A stretch of 61,265 nt of DNA from Hydrogenophaga sp. Lineage in GTDB: Bacteria > Pseudomonadota > Gammaproteobacteria > Burkholderiales > Burkholderiaceae_C. The stretch lies in contig NZ_JADMKB010000054.1 in NCBI RefSeq assembly GCF_018780075.1, positions 1-61,265 on the forward strand, written 5' to 3'. The position numbers and the translations under genes are program-made. The notes under the pieces were generated by a model. That model made no database searches. It was not told the DNA's origin and was given only the letters and a program-made list of their open reading frames with translations. Below, piece after piece: positions 8,970 to 15,954 of this stretch (position 1 is its first letter; every line of letters starts with the position of its first letter).

Positions 8970-9590
8970 ATGCACATCGCCATCCTCACCTTCCAGGGCT
9001 TCAACGAGCTCGATTCCTTCATCGCCCTCGGCGTGCTCCACCGCATCAAGCGGCCGGGCTGGCGCGTGTCGATCTGCTGCCCCGAGCCCACCGTCACCTC
9101 CATGAACGGCGTGGTGGTGCACGCGCAGTCCACGCTGGCCGAGGCGGCGACGGCGGACGCCGTGCTGATGGGCAGCGGCATGCAGACGCGGGAGGTGGTG
9201 GACAACCCCGCGATCATGTCGGCCCTGCGCCTGGACCCGGCGCGCCAGCTCATCGGCGCGCAGTGCTCCGGCACGCTGGTGCTGGCCAAACTCGGGCTGC
9301 TCGGCGCCGTGCCCGCCTGCACCGACCTCACCACCAAGCCCTGGGTGCAGGCCGCCGGTGTCGAGGTGCTGAACCAGCCGTTCTTTGCGGCGGGCAACGT
9401 CGCCACCGCCGGCGGCTGCCTGGCCTCACCCTACCTCGCGGCCTGGGTCATTGCCCGCACCGAGGGTGAAGCGGCGGCCCGGGCGGCCCTGCACTACGTG
9501 GCGCCCGTGGGCGAAAAAGACGCCTATGTCGAGCGGGCCATGGCCCATCTGGCGCCGTACCTGGAGGGCGCTGCAGCGCCCGCGGCCTGA
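8970..9590 (+). CDS. DJ-1/PfpI family protein
   Basis: Cytoplasmic DJ-1/PfpI-like protein of 206 residues with a glutamine-amidotransferase-like fold. It starts HIAILTFQGFNELDSFIALG, the usual strand-helix with the buried acidic residue, and carries the nucleophile-elbow cysteine in GAQCSGTLVLAKLG (about residue 93). Family members include isonitrile hydratase-like enzymes, chaperones and glyoxalases; the substrate cannot be told here. It starts 41 bp after the MocR regulator in the same direction, with only an 8-bp gap to the next gene, so the three may be co-transcribed. A link to polyamine catabolism is possible by position only. Confidence 0.85.
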   Translation: MHIAILTFQGFNELDSFIALGVLHRIKRPGWRVSICCPEPTVTSMNGVVVHAQSTLAEAATADAVLMGSGMQTREVVDNPAIMSALRLDPARQLIGAQCSGTLVLAKLGLLGAVPACTDLTTKPWVQAAGVEVLNQPFFAAGNVATAGGCLASPYLAAWVIARTEGEAAARAALHYVAPVGEKDAYVERAMAHLAPYLEGAAAPAA

Positions 9591-9598
9591 GGTCGGAC

Positions 9599-10009
9599 AT
9601 GAGCACCCCCGGCTATTCCGGAACGCCGCTGGTCAAGAAACTGGGTTTCAAGCCCTCGGGGCGCGTGTGCGTGATCGGTGCACCGGACGGCTACGAGGCC
9701 TGGCTCCACCCGCTGCCGGACGGGCTGGTCTTTGAACCGCAGGCCCATGCCCAGACCGATCTTGTCCACCTCTTCACCACGGAAAAAGCCGAGCTGGCGC
9801 GACAGCTGAGCGACCTGCGCCAGCGGCTGAACCCCACGGCCGCGCTCTGGGTCTCCTGGCCCAAGAAGGCGTCCAAAGTGCCCACCGACATCACCGAAGA
9901 CACCATCCGCGAACTCGCGCTGCCCCTGGGCTGGGTCGACATCAAGGTCTGCGCGGTCTCGGACGTCTGGTCGGGGCTCAAGCTGGTGGTTCGGAAAACG
10001 CTGCGGTAG
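9599..10009 (+). CDS. DUF3052 family protein
   Basis: A 136-residue soluble protein of the DUF3052 family, function unknown. Recognisable are the N-terminal GYSGTPLVKKLGFK motif and the C-terminal signature WVSWPKKASKVPTDITED followed by ALPLGWVDIKVCAV and VWSGLKLVVRK. No signal peptide or membrane segment is seen. It begins 8 bp after the DJ-1-like gene and is likely translated from the same mRNA. Confidence 0.88.
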   Translation: MSTPGYSGTPLVKKLGFKPSGRVCVIGAPDGYEAWLHPLPDGLVFEPQAHAQTDLVHLFTTEKAELARQLSDLRQRLNPTAALWVSWPKKASKVPTDITEDTIRELALPLGWVDIKVCAVSDVWSGLKLVVRKTLR

Positions 10010-10104
10010 CGGCCCGCACCCCCGGTGCGCGGCCCGTGTGCCAGCGCACAGACAACGCCCCCGGGACCGCGCAAGCTCGTGACAAACCCCAACGGAGACT
10101 TGTC

Positions 10105-11220
10105 ATGAACACCCCTTCAAGCACCTTGCTGGCCCTGGCCTGCATCGCGTTCGCCGCGCCCGCCGCCGCCCAGGCCACCTTCTATGAGAACGGCAACTTC
10201 CAGGGCCGATCCATGCAGGCCAACAACCAGGTCAACCGGTTCGACCGCTACGGCTTCAACGACCGCAGCTCGTCGGTGGTGGTGGTCGGCAACCGCTGGG
10301 AGGTGTGCGAGGACACCAGCTTCCGGGGCGACTGCGTGGTGCTGCGCCCGGGGCGCTACCCCTCGCTCGCGGCCATGGGCCTGAACGACCGCGTCTCGTC
10401 CGCCCGGGTCCTCGCCCGCAACGCCCGCGTGGACGACGACCGCTACGCGCCCCTGCCCCTGTCGGCCCAGGCCACGTTCTACGAACGCCGCGATTTCGGG
10501 GGTGAGTCCTTCACCACCACGGACCCGGTGACCCGCTTCCGGCGCCATGGCTTCAACGACCGCGCCACCTCGGCCGTGGTGATCGGCGCGCGATGGGAGG
10601 TGTGCGAAGACAACCGCTACCGGGGCGACTGTGTGGTGCTGCGCCCGGGGCGTTACCCCTCACTCGCCGCCATGGGCCTGAACAACAGCATCTCTTCGGC
10701 GCGCGCCGTGGAGCGCAGCGACCGCACCGACAACCGTTCGGACAACCGGCGCGAGGCGCCCGAGCCGGTGGCGGTCTACGACAGCCGGCGCCGCGGTGGC
10801 GAGCGTCTGTATGAGGCCGAGGTGACCTCGGCCCGCGCCGTGCTGGCCACGCCCGGGCAGCAATGCTGGGTGGAACGCGAACAGCTGGGACAGGCCCAGA
10901 CCAACGCCAACGTGCCGGCCGCGCTCGCGGGCGCGCTCATCGGCGGCATCCTGGGCCACCAGGTGGGCGGCGGCAGCGGCAAGGACATCGCCACCGTGGG
11001 CGGCGTGATCGCCGGCGCCGCGCTGGGTGCGAACGTCGGCCGCGACGGCCAGCCCGCCACGCAGGACGTGCAGCGCTGCCGCGACGTGCCCGGCGGCGCA
11101 CGGCCCGCGTTCTGGGACGTGTCCTACAACTTCCGCGGGCAAGACCACCGCGTGCAGATGACCAGCGCCCCGGGCCAGCGCATCACGGTGAACGAACAGG
11201 GCGAACCTCGCCAGCAGTGA
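10105..11220 (+). CDS. Beta/gamma-crystallin protein with glycine-zipper domain
   Basis: Exported protein of 371 residues. Residues 1-23 are a Sec signal peptide (LLALACIAFAAPAAAQ). Two beta/gamma-crystallin modules follow (about 24-110 and 133-212); both contain FYE, RWEVCED and the stretch RGDCVVLRPGRYPSLAAMGL almost unchanged, so they arose by internal duplication. A charged linker leads to a C-terminal glycine-zipper 2TM segment (ALAGALIGGILGHQVGGG and VGGVIAGAALGANVG, about 290-330). Crystallin modules often bind Ca2+, and glycine zippers insert in the outer membrane, which suggests a surface- or envelope-attached Ca-binding protein. The chosen ATG has GGAGA nine bases upstream. Confidence 0.85.
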   Translation: MNTPSSTLLALACIAFAAPAAAQATFYENGNFQGRSMQANNQVNRFDRYGFNDRSSSVVVVGNRWEVCEDTSFRGDCVVLRPGRYPSLAAMGLNDRVSSARVLARNARVDDDRYAPLPLSAQATFYERRDFGGESFTTTDPVTRFRRHGFNDRATSAVVIGARWEVCEDNRYRGDCVVLRPGRYPSLAAMGLNNSISSARAVERSDRTDNRSDNRREAPEPVAVYDSRRRGGERLYEAEVTSARAVLATPGQQCWVEREQLGQAQTNANVPAALAGALIGGILGHQVGGGSGKDIATVGGVIAGAALGANVGRDGQPATQDVQRCRDVPGGARPAFWDVSYNFRGQDHRVQMTSAPGQRITVNEQGEPRQQ

Positions 11221-11226
11221 TGAGGC

Positions 11227-11255
11227 CGCGCTGTCGCCCGAACGGTCACAGCGCG
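11227..11255. terminator. Possible shared terminator between crystallin gene and puuB
   Basis: An 8-bp inverted repeat (CGCGCTGT / ACAGCGCG) with a 13-nt loop between two convergent genes; it overlaps the puuB stop. Only a short TCTTT follows, so it is a weak candidate. Confidence 0.4.
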
Positions 11256-12556
11256 TCTTTCAACCGGTGCCACAACATGCCCAGCGCCAGGCTGGGCGTG
11301 CGCATCAAAGCCCCGCCCGGAAACTCGCGGTGCTTCAGGCGGGCGAACACATCGAAGCGCCCGGCCTGCCCCGCAATGGTCTCGGCCACCAGCTGGCCGG
11401 CCAGCCCGGTGAGCGCCACGCCGTGGCCGCTGAAACCCTGCAGGTACAACAGGTTGTCGCCCAGCCGCCCGAAGTCGGGCGCGCGGTTCATGCTGATGTC
11501 CACGAAGCCGCCCCAGACGAACTCGACCGGTGCGTTTCGGAGCGCCGGGAACACCTCGCCCATGCGCTGCGCCATCAGGCCCTTCAGGTTGGGCGGCGTC
11601 ATGGCCGTGTAGCTCACGCGGCCGCCAAACAGCAGCCGCAAGTCGGCGCTAAAGCGGAAGTAGTCGAGCACGAAGTTGTTGTCGCACACGGCCGCGAGGT
11701 TGGGGATCAGTTGCTCGCAGAGCGCCGGGTCCAGCGGCGCGGTGCCGATCATGTAGGTGCCCACGGGCATGATGCGCGGCGCGATCTCGGGCGCCACCTT
11801 GGGCCCGTATTCCGGCAGCATGCAGTTGCCCGCCAGCACGCCGAAGCGTGCCGTCACCTGCCCCTGCGGCGTGCCCGCCACCAGGCGGCTGCCGCGTGTC
11901 AGCGCAGTGACCGGCGAGCCCTCGAAGATGCGCACGCCCGCCGCCTGCGCCGCGCGCGCCAGGCCCAGCGCGTACTTCAGCGGGTGCAGGTGGCCCGAGG
12001 TGGTTTCGTGAAAGGCGGCCACATAGCGCGGGCTGTGAATGAAGCGCGCCACGTCGGCGCCCTCGGCCCACTCGCTCGCGACGCCGCGGGCATTGTGGTC
12101 GTCACACTCTTCGCGCAGCGCGCGCGCCTTTTTCGGCGAGTCGGCCACGTAGGTGTAGCCACGGCGCCAGTCGCAATCAATGCCGTGTTGTGCGATGCGC
12201 CGCTCGATCAGCTCCACGGCCTCGACCGACATGTCCCAGGCGCGTTGCGCATCGGCCGCGCCGAGCTGTTGTTCGAACGGCCCCTGCCCGCTCGCGTAAC
12301 CCACGATGGCCTGGCCACCGTTGCGCCCGCTCGCGCCCGAGCCGACGCGGTCGGCCTCCAGCACCACCACCGAAAGGCCGCGTGCGCTGAGCTCCAGCGC
12401 CGCACTCAGCCCCGCGAAGCCCGCGCCCACGACCACCACGTCGGCCTGCACCGAGCCCTGCAGCGGCGGGCAGGGCTCGGGCCGCTGCACGCTGGCCTCG
12501 TAGTAGCTGGTCTGGTTGAGCTGGGTGTCAGAGCCGACCAGGGAACGCTGGAACAT
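11246..12556 (-). CDS. puuB: Gamma-glutamylputrescine oxidase (FAD)
   Basis: DAO-family flavoprotein of 436 residues that oxidises gamma-glutamylputrescine to the aldehyde with release of ammonia and H2O2. The dinucleotide-binding motif VVVVGAGFAGLSAALELSAR lies near residues 40-59, followed by EADRVGSGASGRNGGQ, typical of PuuB and related amine oxidases; the C terminus has YLQGFSGHGVALTGLAGQ. The ATG at 12556 lies 2 bp after the speB stop, so the two are translationally coupled. A longer in-frame ORF continues upstream but overlaps speB out of frame and is discarded. Other glutamylated amines are possible substrates. Confidence 0.9.
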   Translation of the reverse strand: MFQRSLVGSDTQLNQTSYYEASVQRPEPCPPLQGSVQADVVVVGAGFAGLSAALELSARGLSVVVLEADRVGSGASGRNGGQAIVGYASGQGPFEQQLGAADAQRAWDMSVEAVELIERRIAQHGIDCDWRRGYTYVADSPKKARALREECDDHNARGVASEWAEGADVARFIHSPRYVAAFHETTSGHLHPLKYALGLARAAQAAGVRIFEGSPVTALTRGSRLVAGTPQGQVTARFGVLAGNCMLPEYGPKVAPEIAPRIMPVGTYMIGTAPLDPALCEQLIPNLAAVCDNNFVLDYFRFSADLRLLFGGRVSYTAMTPPNLKGLMAQRMGEVFPALRNAPVEFVWGGFVDISMNRAPDFGRLGDNLLYLQGFSGHGVALTGLAGQLVAETIAGQAGRFDVFARLKHREFPGGALMRTPSLALGMLWHRLKDAL

Positions 12557-12558
12557 GG

Positions 12559-13491
12559 TCAGGCCCTCGTGCCGAGATGGCGCGCCACCTGTGCGCTCAG
12601 GTAGGTCCACACGAACGTCGCCGCCGCGTTGCTGGTGAGTTCGGCGTGGTCGTAGGCCGGGGCCACCTCGACGCAGTCCATGCCCACCCAGTGCAGGTCG
12701 GCCAGCTCTTCCATCAGCGTGAGCACCTGCGAACTCGTCAGGCCGCCGGGCTCGGGTGTGCCGGTGCCGGGTGCGAAGGCCGGGTCGAGCACGTCGATGT
12801 CCAGCGTGAGGTAACACGGCCGCTGGCCGATGCGCGCGCGGATCGCGTCGATCACGGGTTGCAGCCCCGCGCCGTCCCGCCCGCGCAGCGCGCGCGCCGT
12901 GAAGATCTGCCCGCCCTGGTCGGCCACGTACTCCCGCGCGGCGCGCTCGCCGCTGGAGCGGATGCCGATCTGCACCGTGTGCGCCGGGCTGATCAGGCCC
13001 TCCTGCAGCGCCTCGTAGGTCCAGGTGCCGTGGCCCGAGGGCTCGCCGAAATGGTCGCTCCAGGTGTCGCAGTGCGCGTCGAAGTGCACACAGGCCAGCG
13101 CCTCGCCGTGCCGCGCTTTCGCCGCGCGCAGCAGCGAGAGCGTGACGGAGTGGTCGCCGCCGAGGAACACGCAGTGGTGCTTCGCCATCAGCGCCGCCGC
13201 CTGCGACTCGATGGCGCGGCGCACCTCGGGCAGCGGCGAGGCGTTGGGCAGGCGCATGTCCAGCGCGTCGCCCAGGTGCGCGGCGGGCGACACGTCGAAC
13301 ACCGGGTGGATGCCGTCGCACAGCATCAGGCTCGCCGCGCGAATGGCCTGCGGCCCGAAGCGCGCGCCCGGCCGGTTGGTCACCACGCCGTCGTACGGCA
13401 CACCGGCGATGGCGAACGGCTGGTCCGCCAGCGGCTCGCAGGCGAGGAAACGGTTGGTGTTGCTGGCGAAGGCGAAGTGACCGGTGGCCAT
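12559..13491 (-). CDS. speB: Agmatinase-family ureohydrolase
   Basis: Mn-dependent ureohydrolase, 310 residues, cytoplasmic. Metal ligands are visible: H114 in GGDHSV, D138/H140/D142 in FDAHCDTW, and D231/D233 in TLDIDVLDPAF. Agmatinase releases urea from agmatine to give putrescine, which fits the coupled puuB. Guanidinobutyrase is a close alternative because the SGHGT loop differs from the usual agmatinase sequence. The ATG at 13491 has AAGGA nine bases upstream; an earlier in-frame ATG at 13530 lies inside the shared operator. Expression is probably controlled through that element. Confidence 0.88.
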   Translation of the reverse strand: MATGHFAFASNTNRFLACEPLADQPFAIAGVPYDGVVTNRPGARFGPQAIRAASLMLCDGIHPVFDVSPAAHLGDALDMRLPNASPLPEVRRAIESQAAALMAKHHCVFLGGDHSVTLSLLRAAKARHGEALACVHFDAHCDTWSDHFGEPSGHGTWTYEALQEGLISPAHTVQIGIRSSGERAAREYVADQGGQIFTARALRGRDGAGLQPVIDAIRARIGQRPCYLTLDIDVLDPAFAPGTGTPEPGGLTSSQVLTLMEELADLHWVGMDCVEVAPAYDHAELTSNAAATFVWTYLSAQVARHLGTRA

Positions 13492-13518
13492 GGGGGTCCT
13501 TGGTGCGGCAGGCGGGCA

Positions 13519-13569
13519 AATTGGATCCATAAGATACCAAAGACACAGCCACATCGTGAGTCCAATTAG
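13519..13569 (-). promoter_or_regulatory. Candidate polyamine operator upstream of speB
   Basis: Read leftward it runs from CTAATTGG through TGTGGC and TTTGGTAT to ATCCAATT, matching the puuD element in both ends and in overall length (51 versus 50 bp). AATTGGA / TCCAATT give outer inverted 7-bp arms. It lies 27 bp before the speB start. Probably bound by the MocR protein at 7444; not proven. Confidence 0.6.
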
Positions 13570-13681
13570 CCCCCCACCCCGACGTCCACCCACCCGCGAG
13601 CGCCGCCTCCGCCCTTGGGCCAGAATGCCTCCAGCCCTGCCCCAGCGCAGCGCCTATCCATCACACCCCCGAGGACACACC

Positions 13682-14290
13682 ATGAAGCTCTATTACTCCC
13701 CCGGCGCCTGCTCGCTCTCGCCCCACATCGCCCTGCACGAAGCCGGCCTGGCGTTCGAGGCCATTCCCGCGCCCACCAAAACCCACCAGCTGCCCGACGG
13801 CACCGACTACTACACCATCAACCCGCTGGGCTATGTGCCCTACCTCGTGCTCGACAGCGGCGAAGCCCTGCGCGAAGGCCCGGCCATCGTGCAGTACATC
13901 GCCGACCAGGCGCCCGAGAAGCACCTCGCCCCCGCCAACGGCAGCATGGCCCGCTACCAGCTGCAGAGCTGGCTCAACTTCATCGGCACCGAGCTGCACA
14001 AAAGCTTCAGCCCCATGTTCAACCCTGCCATGCCTGCCGAAGCCAAGGCCCTCGCCGTCCAGCGCCTAACAAGCCGCCTGACCTGGCTCGACGGCGAACT
14101 CGCCGGCAAGCTGTACCTGATGGGCGACACCTTCACCGTGGCCGACGGCTACCTGTTCACCGTCACCAACTGGGCCAAGCCCGTCGGCCTGGACATCAGC
14201 GCCCTGGCGAACCTGACCGCCTACCGCGCCCGCGTGGGCGCCCGCCCGGCGGTGCTGGCGGCCATGAAGGCCGAGGGGCTGATCAAGTAA
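13682..14290 (+). CDS. Glutathione S-transferase (beta class)
   Basis: Cytoplasmic GST of 202 residues. The N-terminal thioredoxin-like domain begins KLYYSPGACSLSPHIALHEAG, in which the Cys-Ser-Leu-Ser motif places the active-site cysteine (C10) of bacterial beta-class enzymes; the cis-proline loop is GYVPYLV and the glutathione contact EGPAIVQYI. The helical C-terminal domain carries the folding motif FTVADGYLFTVTNW. It uses glutathione for conjugation or peroxide/disulfide reduction; the natural substrate is unknown. A strong terminator follows, so it is probably monocistronic. Confidence 0.93.
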   Translation: MKLYYSPGACSLSPHIALHEAGLAFEAIPAPTKTHQLPDGTDYYTINPLGYVPYLVLDSGEALREGPAIVQYIADQAPEKHLAPANGSMARYQLQSWLNFIGTELHKSFSPMFNPAMPAEAKALAVQRLTSRLTWLDGELAGKLYLMGDTFTVADGYLFTVTNWAKPVGLDISALANLTAYRARVGARPAVLAAMKAEGLIK

Positions 14291-14322
14291 GCCAAGTACG
14301 CCGCCGCCGATTGAAACCACCA

Positions 14323-14345
14323 GGGGCTCCGCGGAGCCCCTTTTT
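14323..14345 (+). terminator. Intrinsic terminator after the GST gene
   Basis: GGGGCTCCGCGGAGCCCC, a perfect 9-bp self-complementary stem, followed by TTTTT, 32 bp after the GST stop. Confidence 0.85.
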
Positions 14346-14562
14346 CATGGCCAGGCCGCCACACTGTTCACGGCACCGCCACCGGCGTTGCCACGGTCAC
14401 CTTAACGGCACCTTAAACTTTCGGGTTTTTTGCCGCGGGCCGCGAACCACGCCAGCACAGGCCGGCGTGCACCCGCAGACCCGCCCGAAGACGGGGTTCT
14501 GCACCCTCCCCGTCCCAGTGAGCCGGTCCGAACGGACCTGCCCCTCCCACCGAGCGCCACCC

Positions 14563-15135
14563 ATGAACCTGATGAATTACGTCGAACTGCTGACCCGGTT
14601 CCTGTTTGATCTGGGGGCCATGCTGATCCTGATCTTCCTGATCTATTACCCCCGGTACAAACACAAGGAAACCGCGATCTCGGCGGCGCTCTTCAACATC
14701 TTCATCTTCGCGGTGCTGGCGATCCTCTCCAACCTGGAGTTCGGCATGGCCGCCGGTTTCGGCCTGTTCGCCATCCTCGCGCTGTTCACGCTGCGCTCCG
14801 AGCCGATCAGCAAATCGGACATGGCGTACTTCTTCGGCAGCATCTCCATCGCCGTGATCTCGGCCATCGACGGCACCAGCCTGACGCTGACCGCGATGCT
14901 GACCGCCGCCGTGCTGCTGGGCGTGTTCATCATCGACCACCCCGAGATCCTGAAGTCCGTCAACCAGATCGACGTGAAGCTCGATTCGATCCCCGAGAAC
15001 TTCATGTCCAACCCCGAGGGCTTCAAGACGCTGCTGTCGGAGCGCCTGGGGGTGGAGGTGCTGTCCTACCGCGTGCGCAGCGTGTGCTACGTGACCGAGG
15101 TCATCCAGGCCGAAGTGGACTTCCGCCCCAAATGA
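14563..15135 (+). CDS. DUF4956 membrane protein
   Basis: A 190-residue inner-membrane protein of the DUF4956 family. Hydrophobic helices lie at about 14-30, 42-58, 62-76 and 94-125; the C-terminal third is soluble. The family is repeatedly found next to VTC-domain and CotH proteins, as here: its stop overlaps the ATG of the VTC gene (ATGA). No enzymatic motif is visible. By analogy with yeast VTC, where catalytic and membrane parts form a polyphosphate polymerase/translocase, it could be the membrane component of the cassette; that is inference. Confidence 0.8.
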   Translation: MNLMNYVELLTRFLFDLGAMLILIFLIYYPRYKHKETAISAALFNIFIFAVLAILSNLEFGMAAGFGLFAILALFTLRSEPISKSDMAYFFGSISIAVISAIDGTSLTLTAMLTAAVLLGVFIIDHPEILKSVNQIDVKLDSIPENFMSNPEGFKTLLSERLGVEVLSYRVRSVCYVTEVIQAEVDFRPK

Positions 15136-15905
15136 GCCCCATCGAAGACCGCCTCGCCGCGTTCCAGCGGATCGGCCTCGCCGAGCTCAACCAGCGCGCC
15201 GCGCTGATGACCCGCAAGGACAACAAGTACCTGCTGACCGGGGCGCAGGTGCTCGGTTTTCTGGGACAGGTCGGCGACCGCTTCGATGCGCTGGACATTG
15301 GCGGCAAGACCGCCTTCAGCTACCACAGCGCCTACTTCGATTCGGACTCGCTGCACTGCTTTCGCGACCACAACCAGAACCGCCGCAAGCGCCTCAAGGT
15401 GCGCTACCGGCACTACGAAGACACGCAGCAGTTCTTCATGGAGGTCAAGCTCAAGGGCAACGGGGGCGAAACGTCCAAGCTGCGCCGGGCCATCACCCCG
15501 GCGCATTTTGAATCGCACGAACTGCCCGCCGAGCTGGACCAATACCTCAAGTCGGTGGCGAAAGACCACCACCAGCGCGAGCTGCCGCACCGTTACCGCA
15601 AGACGCTGCAGGTGCGCTACCAGCGCACCACCCTGATCGCCCAGGCCAGCCCCGAGCGGGTCACGCTCGACAACCAGCTGCACTTCGCCCAGAGCCACCG
15701 CGAGATCGCCCTGAGCGGATCGCTCTGGGTGGTCGAGGTGAAGTCGCCCAAGGGCGTGTCGGCGACCGACCGCGTGCTGAAGGACCTGGGCGCGCGGCCC
15801 GCGTCGCTGTGCTCCAAGTACTGCGTGGGTCTGTCGCTCACCTCGCCTGCGCAGCGGTCCAGCCGCTTCACCCCCACCCTCAAAAAGATCGCGGCACTGG
15901 GCTGA
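15132..15905 (+). CDS. VTC-domain polyphosphate polymerase-like protein
   Basis: A 257-residue cytoplasmic protein with the VTC domain, the catalytic fold of yeast Vtc4, which polymerises polyphosphate from ATP. Visible basic tunnel elements are TRKDNKYLL (about 24-32), YHSAYFDSDSLHCFRDH, RRKRLKVRYRHYE, the acidic/basic FMEVKLKG, and late EVKSPKG and SKYC. They preserve the Lys/Arg/Glu pattern of triphosphate-tunnel enzymes. The gene overlaps the DUF4956 gene by 4 bp and precedes the CotH-like gene by 49 bp. Bacterial members are annotated as polyphosphate polymerase domain proteins; activity is not established for this one. Confidence 0.85.
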   Translation: MSPIEDRLAAFQRIGLAELNQRAALMTRKDNKYLLTGAQVLGFLGQVGDRFDALDIGGKTAFSYHSAYFDSDSLHCFRDHNQNRRKRLKVRYRHYEDTQQFFMEVKLKGNGGETSKLRRAITPAHFESHELPAELDQYLKSVAKDHHQRELPHRYRKTLQVRYQRTTLIAQASPERVTLDNQLHFAQSHREIALSGSLWVVEVKSPKGVSATDRVLKDLGARPASLCSKYCVGLSLTSPAQRSSRFTPTLKKIAALG

Positions 15906-15954
15906 TGTGCCCCCGCGGCCGGCCCAGCCCCGGCGGTCGCTCGACCCCCCTTGT

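Noticed and set aside
11246..13552. A single 768-codon frame covering puuB and the speB region
   Set aside because: Its first 332 codons are an out-of-frame reading of speB; puuB starts at the ATG at 12556, 2 bp after the speB stop.
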